Shown: positions 37,662 to 47,511 of the stretch, piece after piece
Layout of the letters: each line of letters begins with the position of its first letter
Position numbering within the stretch: position 1 is the first letter of the stretch
NCBI GenBank assembly: GCA_016712275.1
Contig: JADJRI010000009.1
Coordinates: forward strand, 113,772-177,771
DNA length: 64,000 nt
Reading direction: 5' to 3'
Source: Planctomycetota bacterium
GTDB lineage: Bacteria > Planctomycetota > Phycisphaerae > UBA1845 > UTPLA1
Notes under the pieces: generated by a model
Told to the model about the DNA's origin: nothing
The model's input: the letters and a program-made list of their open reading frames with translations, nothing else
The model's database searches: none
Translations under genes and position numbers: made by a program

Positions 37662-38648
37662 ATGGCGACTGAGAACGGTTGGTTCTACGCAAACAACACC
37701 GAACCCGTCGGGCCGATGACGCTCGCCGAACTCATCGCCAAGCTGCCGACGCTTCAGGGTCTTGAGACGCTGGTCTATGGGCCCAACGTCGCCAACTGGA
37801 CCAAGGCGCGCCATGTGGCCTCCATCGCGGAGACGTTTCGCGGCCATGCCGGGCCGCCGCCCGCGCCGAAGAACCGTGTCGCGGACGAGATTGATTACGA
37901 GATATTCGGCGACGACATGCAGTTCGTCGAAATCACACTGGACCCGAACGAGGTCGTGATCGCGGAGGCCGGCGCGATGATGTACATGACGCAGGGCATC
38001 CAGATGCAGACGGTCTTCGGCGATCCCTCAAAGCAGCAGGGGTTTATGGGCAAGCTGTTTGACGCCGGCAAGCGGATGATCACCGGCGAATCGCTCTTCC
38101 TTACGACGTTTGGGGCGATGAGCAACCAGCGCGAAAAGGTCGCGTTCGCCTCGCCTTATCCCGGTAAAATCGTGCCGATGCCGCTCGATCAGATGGGCGG
38201 CGAGATTCTCTGCCAGAAGAATGCGTTCCTCTGCGCGGCTCGCGGCGTGCAGATTGACATCGCATTCCAGAAGAAAATCGGCGTCGCGCTCTTCGGCGGC
38301 GAAGGGTTCATCCTTCAGCGCCTCCGCGGCGACGGTTACGCCTTTGTCCATGCCGGCGGCACGATTGTCCGCCGCGATCTCGCGCCGGGCGAGGATCTGC
38401 GCGTCGATACGGGTTGCCTCGTCGCATTCCAGCCGTCGGTCAGCTACGACATCGCGAGCGCCGGCGGCATCAAGACATCGCTCTTCGGCGGCGAAGGCAT
38501 CTTCCTTGCGAGCCTGCGAGGCCCCGGGGCGGTCTGGCTTCAGTCGCTGCCGTTCTCGCGACTCGCGGGACGGATCGTCGGCACCTACTCGATGGGCAAG
38601 GGCGAAGGCTCGGTGCTGGGCGGCTTGGCCAATATCTTTGAGAAATAA
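37662..38648 (+). CDS. GYF_2 domain fused to AIM24/TIGR00266-like protein
   Basis: The start at 37662 follows GGAGGAGC. This gives 328 residues. The N-terminal 60 residues (GWFYANNTEPVGPMTLAELIAKL) form a GYF_2-type domain. From about 75 (EIDYEIFGDDMQFVEITLDPNEVVIAEAGAMMYM) a double beta-sheet AIM24/TIGR00266 domain runs to the end, with Gly-rich repeats (GGEGFILQRLRGDGYAFVHAGG, FGGEGIFLASLRGPG). Bacterial members are of unknown function. The yeast member acts in mitochondrial membrane organisation. In-frame codons upstream back to 37491 are not protein-like. Confidence 0.8.
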   Translation: MATENGWFYANNTEPVGPMTLAELIAKLPTLQGLETLVYGPNVANWTKARHVASIAETFRGHAGPPPAPKNRVADEIDYEIFGDDMQFVEITLDPNEVVIAEAGAMMYMTQGIQMQTVFGDPSKQQGFMGKLFDAGKRMITGESLFLTTFGAMSNQREKVAFASPYPGKIVPMPLDQMGGEILCQKNAFLCAARGVQIDIAFQKKIGVALFGGEGFILQRLRGDGYAFVHAGGTIVRRDLAPGEDLRVDTGCLVAFQPSVSYDIASAGGIKTSLFGGEGIFLASLRGPGAVWLQSLPFSRLAGRIVGTYSMGKGEGSVLGGLANIFEK

Positions 38649-38697
38649 GCGACATGCTGTTGCGCTCATTGAGACGACCTTTTGCCCTTCGCCTGCC

Positions 38698-40966
38698 TCA
38701 TTTTTTGGCGGCGATTCTCGACTTGGTTTCTTCGACCATTTTGTTGAGTTCATCCAGGTCCGTGATGAACGTCACGTGTCCATCGAGAAAGAGAACATTT
38801 GCACCTTCGTATTGATGGTTTTCCGGTCGCTCATACAGTAGTACACTGTTTGGCGGGTCGTTGATCGTTTGCCCCGAAATGTAGATGAAGCACGAAGCAA
38901 GTTCCTCATCGCTCGGGCTCTGGCCTAGTTCGACAGCAGTGCTTGGACAAATGAACTGTCTGCTCGTCGCGTTGTTTTCCTTGATCACGGTCGAAATCGA
39001 GTCTGGAAAACGCTGCGTATCCATCGCGCTAATGTAGAGGGCCTGCCCGATTCCGCGAAGATTTGCCGAGCAGACCGTTCGCTTCGACAGCTCTCGCGCC
39101 CGCGAAAGCGCCGGCATCAGAATCGATGCCCCCATACCGATCGACGCCGCATTGAGCGAAAAACCCGGGCTCGACGCCATCGGCCATGGCCCGAACGCCA
39201 TCGCAAGCGAGCCGCCTTCCACCTGTCGCGTGCTTCGAACTTCGCCGAACGTATGCGCCGTGAGCGTCCGCAGCGATGGGATCGCGGTTACGTCGACGTC
39301 AATTCCCTGCCCTTGTGCCATCGATGTGCCCATCTGAAGCAGGATCAGTCCGATGGGATAAAACGTCTCGATGCCGTATCGCGTATCGACGTAGCTCCAT
39401 GCCGACTCGGGCTGGCCTATGATTTTTTTCGCCCTTACTACGTCGGGATGTCCCAGAATGGAATCCTCATCGCTCTTGATCGCCGCCAGCCGATCCAGCA
39501 CTGGTAACCATCTGCGGATAAAGCCCGAATATCAGATGATCCCCGTCAAGCGTCCATGCGGGCGAAATCGCCATCGGCAGCCCGCCGACATTGATGAAAG
39601 TTATCTTGTGTTCGCGATGATCAATCGTCCGCGTTTCGATCCGGAGTTCACCCATCGGCGTCTGACGCGGGGCCTGTGCAGCTGCCATGCGGATCAGAGT
39701 TTCAACGCGCGACGCGAACTGTTCGCCGTCCTTGACCTTGATCGAGAGTGTTACGCCGGTGAAGAAGAGGCCTCCGGCGTCGCGGGAATCATAGACCACC
39801 CACGTATCGTCCAGCAGCGCGAGGAACTCTTCGTCGAGCTTAAAGCCGATCATCCCCTCCACCATCGCGACGCCCTGATCAACGTTGTCTTTCGCGCCCG
39901 GAAACTCCTTTACAGCAGCGAGAATCGACCGATACGCGCCAGCAAGATCAAACTTGAACGCGCTTGCCCAGATCACGTTGCGGGGAATGCGGCGCAGGTC
40001 ATCATCCGTTAGCTTTGATTCACTCGCGGCGAACAGTCCCTTCCCGCCGTCGGGCGTAAACTGAAAAAGCCCCGAGACACAGCCGCCGTCGCGATAGTGG
40101 TTCTCCCAGAGCATTCCGTCGAGCGTATCCAGGCCAAGGCCAGTGATCACCTTTTCGGCCGTCGCCAGCGCCTCCGGATCACCGCCGTTCGTCATCGGCA
40201 TCATGCTGCGCGTAATTTCAAGGGCGCCGGCGACGTTGACATAGGCCATCGTCGCGCGCGTCTCATTTCCGCCGCCGATGTGCTTCCGCCCGAGAGTCAC
40301 ACACTTGGCAGCCGCCAGCGACCCCTCGGTCTTTCCGCCCAGCCGCGCCGCGAGGTCCTTCGCCGCCTTTTCGCCGACCGTCAGAACAAAGCTGTCTTCA
40401 AGTTTCCCGTAATAGAGTCCGTCGCCGACAGGCATCGGCAGCTTCGTCAGTGAACTCGCCCCGACGAGAGCAATCTCCGGCGGCGGCGCATCGAGCCGCT
40501 GGAAAATCTGGTCGACCGTCTTCACCATCCGGTCCGCCTCTTCCGCGCCGCATCGGCAGAAGACCGCAACGCTGACCACCGGCGCCGGCCCCGCCTTTCC
40601 CATCTCAAACGAATAGACCGCCAGCGCCGTCGGAAATGTGTAAAATGCCTTCGCGAGTCGCTTTGCATCCCGATAGACCGGCCCGAGCTTTTCTTCTTCG
40701 GCGCCTTTCTGGATTGCCTGATCAATCACCGTGAAGATGGCCTCTTCAAAGCGCTTCACCTCAGGCTCGTCGCGAAGGTCGCCCCAGGCCGTGCCCTTCG
40801 ACATTTTGTCGCAGGCCTTCTGCCCGGCGTGGCCGAAAAAGAGCAGCACATCGTCTGGAACAAGCGTGGCGAGGTCGTCGCCGGCGAAAACCGGCGGGGT
40901 CAGGGTGAACGCCAGGGCGATAGCGGCGGCGATGGCCGACCAGCGGGTCGCATTCGTGCCTAACAT
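38698..40966 (-). CDS. large exported protein with H-X9-DG domain (frameshifted)
   Basis: The start at 40966 follows a good ribosome site (GAAGGAGAT). The signal peptide is MLGTNATRWSAIAAAIALAFTLTPPVFA. The first about 490 residues (DDLATLVPDDVLLFFGHAGQKACDKM, YFTPTALAVY-like region, GMLWENHYRDGGCVSGLFQF) are of unknown fold. The frame changes near 39500, where QMVTSAGSAG should read QMVTSVLDRLAAIKSDED. The C-terminal part has SANLRGIGQALYISAMD and VLFLDGHVTFITDLDEL, the prepilin-associated H-X9-DG (DUF1559-type) signature, but without the usual N-terminal prepilin methylation helix. About 756 residues. Function unknown. Confidence 0.7.
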
Positions 40967-41244
40967 GGGTATCTCCTTCAAGGGTGCCCGATTAGCGGAA
41001 GGGGGATTCATTAATCCCCAGTTTCCCTCCGTCTGACGAATCATGTTACCCGCTCGCGACACGCCGGGCCAACTCGGATCGATCTTGCGAGGGCGAATCA
41101 ATCGCCGAATCACGGGTTGGGTGATATCACAAGAGTTGCTCATCGATCCGGCACGTTTCGATGACCGGCCCGCGCGGTAGTCCTTGCACGTGAAGCAGTT
41201 AAACTCACGCCTGAAAATTCACCACGCGGAGGGTACACGCGCCG

Positions 41245-42855
41245 ATGGACGTCCTGCATAGCAAGCTGAGCAGTTCCGATCCGGTCTTCAAGGAAAACAC
41301 TGACCACATGGCGGGGCTCGTCAAAGACCTGCGTCGTCGCGTCGCCGTCGTGAAGCAGGGGGGCGGCGAGGCGGCGGTCGCCAAGCATCGCGGTCGCGGC
41401 AAGCTCGTCGCGCGCGATCGCATCGACCGGCTGATCGATCAGGACAGCCCCTTTCTTGAATTGAGTCCGCTCGCCGCCAACGACCTGTACGACAACGGCG
41501 CGCCGTCGGCCGGCATGGTCAGCGGTATCGGCCGCGTGCAGGGTCGCGAGTGTGTCATCGTCGCGAACGATGCGACTGTGAAGGGCGGCACCTATTACCC
41601 GATGACGGTGAAGAAGCACCTGCGGGCGCAGGAGATCGCTCGCGAGAATCACCTGCCGTGCATTTACCTGGTCGATTCGGGCGGCGCGTTTCTGCCGATG
41701 CAGGACGAGGTCTTCCCCGATCGCGACCATTTCGGGCGCATCTTCTACAACCAGGCGCAAATGTCGGCGCTCGGTATTCCGCAGATCGCCGTCGTCATGG
41801 GGTCGTGCACCGCGGGTGGGGCGTATGTTCCCGCGATGAGCGACGAGACGGTGATCGTCCGAAACCAGGGGACGATCTTTCTCGGCGGCCCGCCGCTTGT
41901 GAAGGCTGCGACGGGAGAGGAAGTCAGCGCCGAGGATCTGGGCGGCGCGGATGTTCACTGTCGCACCAGCGGCGTGGCGGATCACTATGCGTTGAACGAT
42001 GAAGATGCGCTTGCCATCACACGGAGCATCGTCGCGAATTTCAATACGAAGCCGCGATCACACATCGGCATGACCGCGGCCGAGGAGCCGTTGTACGATC
42101 CGCGCGAAATCTATGGCGTGATCAACAAGGATATTCGCAAGCCATACGATGTACGCGAGGTCATCGCGCGAATCGTGGATGGCAGCCGGCTGCACGAGTT
42201 CAAAGCGCTGTACGGCAACACGCTCGTCACGGGCTTCGCGCACATCTGGGGATATCCCGTCGGCATTGTCGCGAACAACGGTGTGCTCTTCAGTGAGAGT
42301 GCCCAGAAGGCGGCACACTTCATTGAGATGTGCAGCGTGCGGCGGATACCGCTTGTCTTTCTACAGAACATCACCGGGTTCATGGTCGGCCGGAAATATG
42401 AGTCGGGCGGCATCGCGAAGGACGGCGCGAAGATGGTAGCGGCTGTGTCCAACGCGAGCGTGCCCAAGTTCACCGTCATCATCGGCGGCTCCTACGGGGC
42501 GGGGAATTACGGCATGTGCGGCCGGGCGTATCAGCCGCGGTTTCTGTGGATGTGGCCCAACGCGCGGATCAGCGTGATGGGCGGCGAGCAGGCGGCCAAC
42601 GTGCTTCTCACGGTCAAGAAGGACCAGCTCGCGGCGAAGGGTGGCAAGGCGATGACATCCGGCGAGGAGGAGGAGTTCAAGCGGCCCACGCTGGAGAAGT
42701 ATGATGTCGAAGGCAGTGCGTATTACAGCACGGCGCGGCTGTGGGACGACGGCGTCATTGATCCGGCGGACACGCGGATGGTGCTGGGGCTCGGCATCTC
42801 GGCGAGTCTGAATGCGCCGTGGCCTGAGCGGAAAGTCGGCGTGTTCCGCATGTAA
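41245..42855 (+). CDS. mccB: methylcrotonyl-CoA carboxylase beta subunit (carboxyltransferase)
   Basis: It moves CO2 from carboxybiotin to 3-methylcrotonyl-CoA in leucine breakdown. This encodes 536 residues, the usual length. The crotonase-fold halves are clear: LVDSGGAFLPMQDEVFPDRDHFGRIFYNQ and VVMGSCTAGGAYVPAMSDE (CoA and biotin sites), then GVLFSESAQKAAHFIEMCSVRRIPLVFLQNITGFMVGRKYE and IIGGSYGAGNYGMCGRAY. The GFMVG-K-YE and SYGAGNYGMCGRAY forms are those of methylcrotonyl- or geranyl-CoA carboxylases, not propionyl. It stands alone. The carrier, carboxylase and downstream enzymes are elsewhere in the window. Confidence 0.92.
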   Translation: MDVLHSKLSSSDPVFKENTDHMAGLVKDLRRRVAVVKQGGGEAAVAKHRGRGKLVARDRIDRLIDQDSPFLELSPLAANDLYDNGAPSAGMVSGIGRVQGRECVIVANDATVKGGTYYPMTVKKHLRAQEIARENHLPCIYLVDSGGAFLPMQDEVFPDRDHFGRIFYNQAQMSALGIPQIAVVMGSCTAGGAYVPAMSDETVIVRNQGTIFLGGPPLVKAATGEEVSAEDLGGADVHCRTSGVADHYALNDEDALAITRSIVANFNTKPRSHIGMTAAEEPLYDPREIYGVINKDIRKPYDVREVIARIVDGSRLHEFKALYGNTLVTGFAHIWGYPVGIVANNGVLFSESAQKAAHFIEMCSVRRIPLVFLQNITGFMVGRKYESGGIAKDGAKMVAAVSNASVPKFTVIIGGSYGAGNYGMCGRAYQPRFLWMWPNARISVMGGEQAANVLLTVKKDQLAAKGGKAMTSGEEEEFKRPTLEKYDVEGSAYYSTARLWDDGVIDPADTRMVLGLGISASLNAPWPERKVGVFRM

Positions 42856-43001
42856 GTCCGCCAAATGCCGGAGGGAGCCACTTGGCGAGACGGAGGCTTC
42901 GTGGCGCCGAGTTGCGGGCGTCTGGTGAAGTAGATGCCTACACTCTGGCACTGCGCCACTTCGCGCTAGCTGATCGCTTCTCCTGCTCCTTCGTCGACAG
43001 C

Positions 43002-44810
43002 TTACCCTGCCCTTTCCATATACATTTGATGCAATAATACGAGCGTCCAGAGGTTCTCGAATTCCAGACGGCTCATGTGCGGGAGGCGGCGTTCGAGAGC
43101 TGCTCGATCGACCAGTTCGCCGAAGCCGTCGTCGCTCGCGAATTTCGCGTCGATGACTGCCTTGCAATCGGTCGGCATGGCGAATGGCGGGCGGCGTCCC
43201 TTGATCATTCGGCGAATAGTTTCGGTCATCGGGACTGGAAGGCTCATCGCCAGGCGCTTCAGCCGGTACTTGAGCGAGCGGATCGGGCTCGACATCGGCA
43301 CGCCAAGTCCGGCCTCCACGACGGCGGCAGCCTGGGGCGACACCTTCCTTAGAAAGGCGACGTACAGCGCGTCGCGCGATTTGACGGCGTCGGGAACGCG
43401 CATCGTCCGCTCGAAGATGGAGAAGTAATTGAAGGGCGAAGTCTGCCAGAGGAAGAATCGCGCGCGGTCTTCGCCGGGGAAAAGCCAGTTCATGCCGCGA
43501 TCGTAGCGGCGGAAGTGGACGGCCTTTTGTGCGACGGATTTTTCGGGATAAGAGTTGAGGCGATCGCGAAGCGATGATTCGAGCGCGCCCGGCGGGAGTC
43601 GCATGATGGATTCGGCTTCGCGGACGGGCGTCGCTTTGTTGTGGGGACGCAGAAGGCCTGCAACATATTGATCGATCGTGAGCGATTCCGCAGGGCGAAG
43701 GTCTGGGAAGATGAAGTCGCCGCCGTCGCCGGTGATGTAGATCGCGTCGTCGCCCCAGTCGGAGACGAGCTGTTCGAGAAAGAGGAGCAGCGACCCGTGG
43801 GCGATGGAGTTCGTGCCGGAGAGCGCCCGCAGCAGGAATTGCTCCGCGTCCGGCGACGGCTGGCCGAGGCGGTAGAGCCGCCACGGGATGTTGAGCGCGG
43901 CCGCCAGGGATTCGGCTGCCACGGCATCGGCACTGGCGACGCCGTGGGCATCGAGGTATGTGGCGGCGACGCATGGGATTTTTTCCCGCGCGAAGAGGCC
44001 GGCGACGACGCGCGAATCCTTGCCGCCGCTGAGGCTGAGGATGCGCTTGCCGGGCAGCGCCGGAAGAAGCGAGCGGGCGGCAGTGTTCGGCCCAGAGGCC
44101 CGCGGAGTTCGTCGGCATAGGCGTCGGCGGATGTGCCGGGGGCGTCTTTCTCGTCGAAGTTGGATGGAGTACGTGGTGTGGAGGGCGGCTTTGACCCGGC
44201 TTCCATCGAGCCGGACATCGAACACCGCGCCGCCCGGGGCGTGGTCGATGCCTTCCCAGAAGGTTCGTGCGCCGATGAGATGGCGGAAGACGAGCGCCTG
44301 CGCCCAGGCGAGGCGGTCGAACTGCCTTGCGGCCGAGAGGCGGACGACGACATCGCATTCGCGCGAGATGATGACGCCGGCGTCGCTGCGGTGCCAATAG
44401 AGTGGCAGTCTGGTGAAGGGGTCGGCGAAGACGATGGCGCGCCTCGCCGTGGGGTCGAGCATGGCGACGACATACTCGCCTTCGTTCGCGCGCGTCCAGG
44501 CGGCCAGCCGATCGCGGGGGAGCGTATCGCCCGCGAAGAGGGCATCGGCCAACGCGCGGAGGTCGTCGAGGACGGCGGCGACATCGTCGCGATAGATGCG
44601 GCCTTCGAGGGTGATGGTTCGCGCGCCGGCGGTGATGGTCTGCACGGGGTAGGTTGGCCGACCGGTGTGGCCGACGAAGAGGCCTTCGGCGGTATGGACG
44701 ATCGAGGTTTGATCGCGCGGTGAGAATTTCCGGGCATCGAGGGCGGCGCGGAAGCGGACGGCCGCTTGGGGTGCGTCTGACGGCGTGATCCAGAGCGAAA
44801 GTCCGGGCAT
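43002..44810 (-). CDS. asparagine synthase-like protein without the glutaminase cysteine
   Basis: This encodes 602 residues. The C-terminal ATP-pyrophosphatase domain has the PP-loop LSLSGGKDSRVVAGLF and ITGDGGDFIFPD. The N-terminal part looks like the Ntn-hydrolase domain of asparagine synthetase B (TRANEGEYVVAMLDPTARR, FADPFTRLPLYWHR) but begins MPGLSLW, with no Cys at position 2, so glutamine hydrolysis is not expected. Between about 44075 and 44155 the reading frame is wrong. Two cancelling indels turn the expected SIQLDEKDAPGTSADAYADEL into an Arg-rich stretch. Such proteins amidate or cyclise peptides, sugars or beta-lactam-type substrates. The true role is unknown. Confidence 0.75.
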   Translation of the reverse strand: MPGLSLWITPSDAPQAAVRFRAALDARKFSPRDQTSIVHTAEGLFVGHTGRPTYPVQTITAGARTITLEGRIYRDDVAAVLDDLRALADALFAGDTLPRDRLAAWTRANEGEYVVAMLDPTARRAIVFADPFTRLPLYWHRSDAGVIISRECDVVVRLSAARQFDRLAWAQALVFRHLIGARTFWEGIDHAPGGAVFDVRLDGSRVKAALHTTYSIQLRRERRPRHIRRRLCRRTPRASGPNTAARSLLPALPGKRILSLSGGKDSRVVAGLFAREKIPCVAATYLDAHGVASADAVAAESLAAALNIPWRLYRLGQPSPDAEQFLLRALSGTNSIAHGSLLLFLEQLVSDWGDDAIYITGDGGDFIFPDLRPAESLTIDQYVAGLLRPHNKATPVREAESIMRLPPGALESSLRDRLNSYPEKSVAQKAVHFRRYDRGMNWLFPGEDRARFFLWQTSPFNYFSIFERTMRVPDAVKSRDALYVAFLRKVSPQAAAVVEAGLGVPMSSPIRSLKYRLKRLAMSLPVPMTETIRRMIKGRRPPFAMPTDCKAVIDAKFASDDGFGELVDRAALERRLPHMSRLEFENLWTLVLLHQMYMERAG

Positions 44811-45522
44811 GCGGGTTCGGTTCCTCCGGGTCGATCATCGGCCAGCGCGGGGGAAATCAACGGAGGGGAGAAATGAAAAATTGAAAATGAAAAAGGAAAA
44901 AGTGGGGGAGGGTACGAGGGGCCGAGGGGGCAAGGGGCCGAGTGGGGAGCGGGTTGGGGCGGGGAGTTCAGGGGGTTCGGGGGTTTTCGGGACCGTTGAA
45001 ATTAGTTGATTTTTCAGGAGGGGCGGGATGGGGAAGGGGATTTCGGAGGCGGGGTCGGCGCTCCGGGGATGGGGAAAATTCAGGCGGGGGGTGAATGGTG
45101 ACAAGTTCAAGTTTGCATCAAGCTGTTTGTTCCGTGCGCGTTCAAGCATACGAGTGCCTCCGGCATGACAGTGAGGTCATGCGGCGGGCGCGGGCGAATG
45201 TAATGTCGTGCCGGGGATAGAGTTGCTCAGCGATCCGGTGTGCGCGCGAACGCGTTGAAAAGGGGAGGGGGAATGGGGGTTTTCGGGGGCATTCGTGCGG
45301 GGTTAGGGCGAGTTTTTGACGAGGTCAGGGAGTGGTTTTGAGGGCGAACGCGGTTATTGATAGCGAGAAAGCGGGTGCGCTCGATTTGCAGAATGTGCGA
45401 CGAAAGTGGGTTCCGGCGCGCAGATTTCGTTCGGTGGCGAAATAGCATCGCCGGGGTTGAAACCGTTGGGGTGGGAATAATCGAGCCCCCAAATGGTTAC
45501 GCTCTGGGCACCCGCCTCTGAG
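44811..45522. other. G-rich intergenic tract
   Basis: 712 bases without a gene. The plus strand from about 44880 to 45330 is strikingly purine-rich and full of G runs of 4-6 (AGTGGGGGAGGGTACGAGGGG, GCGGGTTGGGGCGGGG), so several G-quadruplexes could form. It includes the promoter region of the minus-strand asparagine-synthase-like gene. Open frames here are low-complexity artefacts. Confidence 0.5.
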
Positions 45523-47511
45523 TCAGATCGTGACAAAGCCGATTGCACTTAGATACTCAAACGTGGGATCGTAGAAAGCGTGCTTTCTCGTAGGATCGAC
45601 TGCTTCCCCTTCCGGAATCACGATCACCATCCCTTGGCGGGCTCGGGTCAGCAAGACACGATAGGCATTCTTAAGGTACATTTGGCGCTCTGGCTTCCGA
45701 ATTCGATTCCATCGATCGCCACAGAAGGACCAGTGCTGCCAGCCAGCGTCAGTGTAGCGAAAGTCACCATCCCAAGTGACACACGCCCAGTCAAGTTCGA
45801 GGCCCTGCACCTGAAACTCCGTCGCAACATCTTCCAGATAGTAGGACGACCGCACATCTTCTTTGGCGTTCAGGAACCAGTTGCACGGGTCGATCTTTGT
45901 GCGAACGTCAATCGCGTGAGGCTTCAGCCGTTGGGCCTCAGATGAAACGACGATGCCATATCGCTCGGTGCCACGGGCATGTGTTCTGATCCAGTCCTTA
46001 GCAGCCCGAAGGTCACGCGTTAAGACAATTGGATAATTCGGAGAGACTTGGCTGAGCGTCTGACGTGCGGAATCCGGCTCCAGGTCGAGCAGTTCTTTCA
46101 CCAGCCGTGAGACATTTTCCGCCCCGAAAGCTCCGCATCGAGACCGACAAATGAAGTTCGTCTCTTTTGAAGACGTGCGGTCGCGATTCAATTTTTCGTA
46201 GAACTTCTCCAGCTCCAAATTCGCTGTCTGTGAGGTTTGAGGATAGATAGACCCGCCACTTAGGGAACCGATCGTGGACGGCATTAATCCACTCGCTGAT
46301 CCCTGCCTCACCCCGATTTATCTCCTGGCCGCCACCAACGAGACATACAATAACGGCCCAGTCCAAGTGTCGATCCATACAAGAAACTAGAAACTCGGGC
46401 TCCGAGTATTTGAAGTCGCTACGACCCTTCTTCTGTTGCATGAAGCTCCGGGTCCTTTCGAGCGTCCAAGCCCGTTGCGCTTCGTCAAAGATAGCAACGT
46501 GCTCGATTGGCGCTGACCATCCCTAAGGCATTCATCTCTGAATCTGTGGATGATCTGTATGAACGCTTGAACTTCGCTGTGGACAGTGCCTTTGGTGACC
46601 TTGTTCCCACGCTCCTTTTCGTAGCGAACTTTGTCGCGGGCGAGTGCCTCCCGCAGCACCTTCACCAGGGGATCGTTTCCAGAGAGGAATACGCTGTAGA
46701 GTTCGCTGTCTTTGTTAATGTGCTTCGTCGCGATATTGAGTCCGACGAGGGTCTTTCCAGCGCCTGGAACGCCCGTCACAAAGCAGATAGATTTCTCGCG
46801 GCGGTCTCGCGAGGTGTTGATGATTTCATCAATCGTGCTTGTCGTGAGCTGGAGATTGATCGCGCTGGCGTCGCTGCGGGAAATCTCGGCGACCGAGTGG
46901 CCGTTGTAGAGTGCCATGGCGGCTTCGACGATGGTCGGCGTGGGATGATAGCGTCCATCTTCCCAGACGCGAGTATCGATGGCGCCGCCTTGGGTGAAGT
47001 CGAGCACCTTGCGAATGACATCCGCGAGTGTTTCAGGCGTGCCATGAATTGGCGTAAGTATGTCGTCGTGTGCGCGGATGAGTTCGCCCTGCGCGGGTGC
47101 TCTTCGTGCGCCCGTTGGAATCAAGATCGGGGCGATGGGACGCGTGTGGCTGGTTTCATGAAAGTTCTTCAGGTCTAGTGCGTAGTCCCAGACTTGATCT
47201 GTTGCGTGACTTGTGAACCGTTCTTCGCCGACTTTGAATTCGAGGATGAAGATCACCGGGCCGATGAGTGCGAGTACGTCAATTCGTTTTCCGAGTCGGG
47301 GTATGGAGTACTCGAAATAAACAGAGCCTTGCGCGCGATATGGTTCGAGAATGGGCTTGAGGATTCTGATCTGTTCGAGCCAAGCGGTTGATTGAGTGGA
47401 TTCGAGACTGCTTCCACTGGTTGCGGCGCTGCGGGAGAGTCTCCCGAGGATTTCGTCCTGCGATTGATCCAGGAAGTTGGCGATCGAATCTGAGTAGTAA
47501 GCCCGGTCCAT
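45523..47511 (-). CDS. DUF2075-type helicase/ATPase with N-terminal PD-(D/E)XK-like nuclease domain (two frameshifts)
   Basis: About 663 residues joined. The N-terminal part (about 60-95) reads FEYSIPRLGKRIDVLALIG and VIFILEFKVG, the D...ExK pattern of PD-(D/E)XK nucleases (D78, E91, K93). Then comes a DUF2075-like P-loop domain: Walker A GVPGAGKT at 257-264 and Walker B VAIFDEAQRAW. Frame changes are near 46517 (LRDGSAPIEHVAIFDEAQ when corrected) and in the G4 run near 46124 (SMRSFRAENVSRLVKELLD). The C-terminus has helicase-type motifs (VQGLELDWACVTWDGDF, AYRVLLTRARQGMVIVIPEG). Base composition is less GC-rich than its neighbours, which suggests transfer. A role in phage defence is possible but not shown. 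Confidence 0.78.

Noticed and set aside
42361..44838. An 825-codon minus-strand open frame
   Set aside because: It runs antisense to mccB and out of frame through the asparagine-synthase-like gene. Its product is almost only Arg, Pro and Ala, as expected from GC-rich shadow frames.
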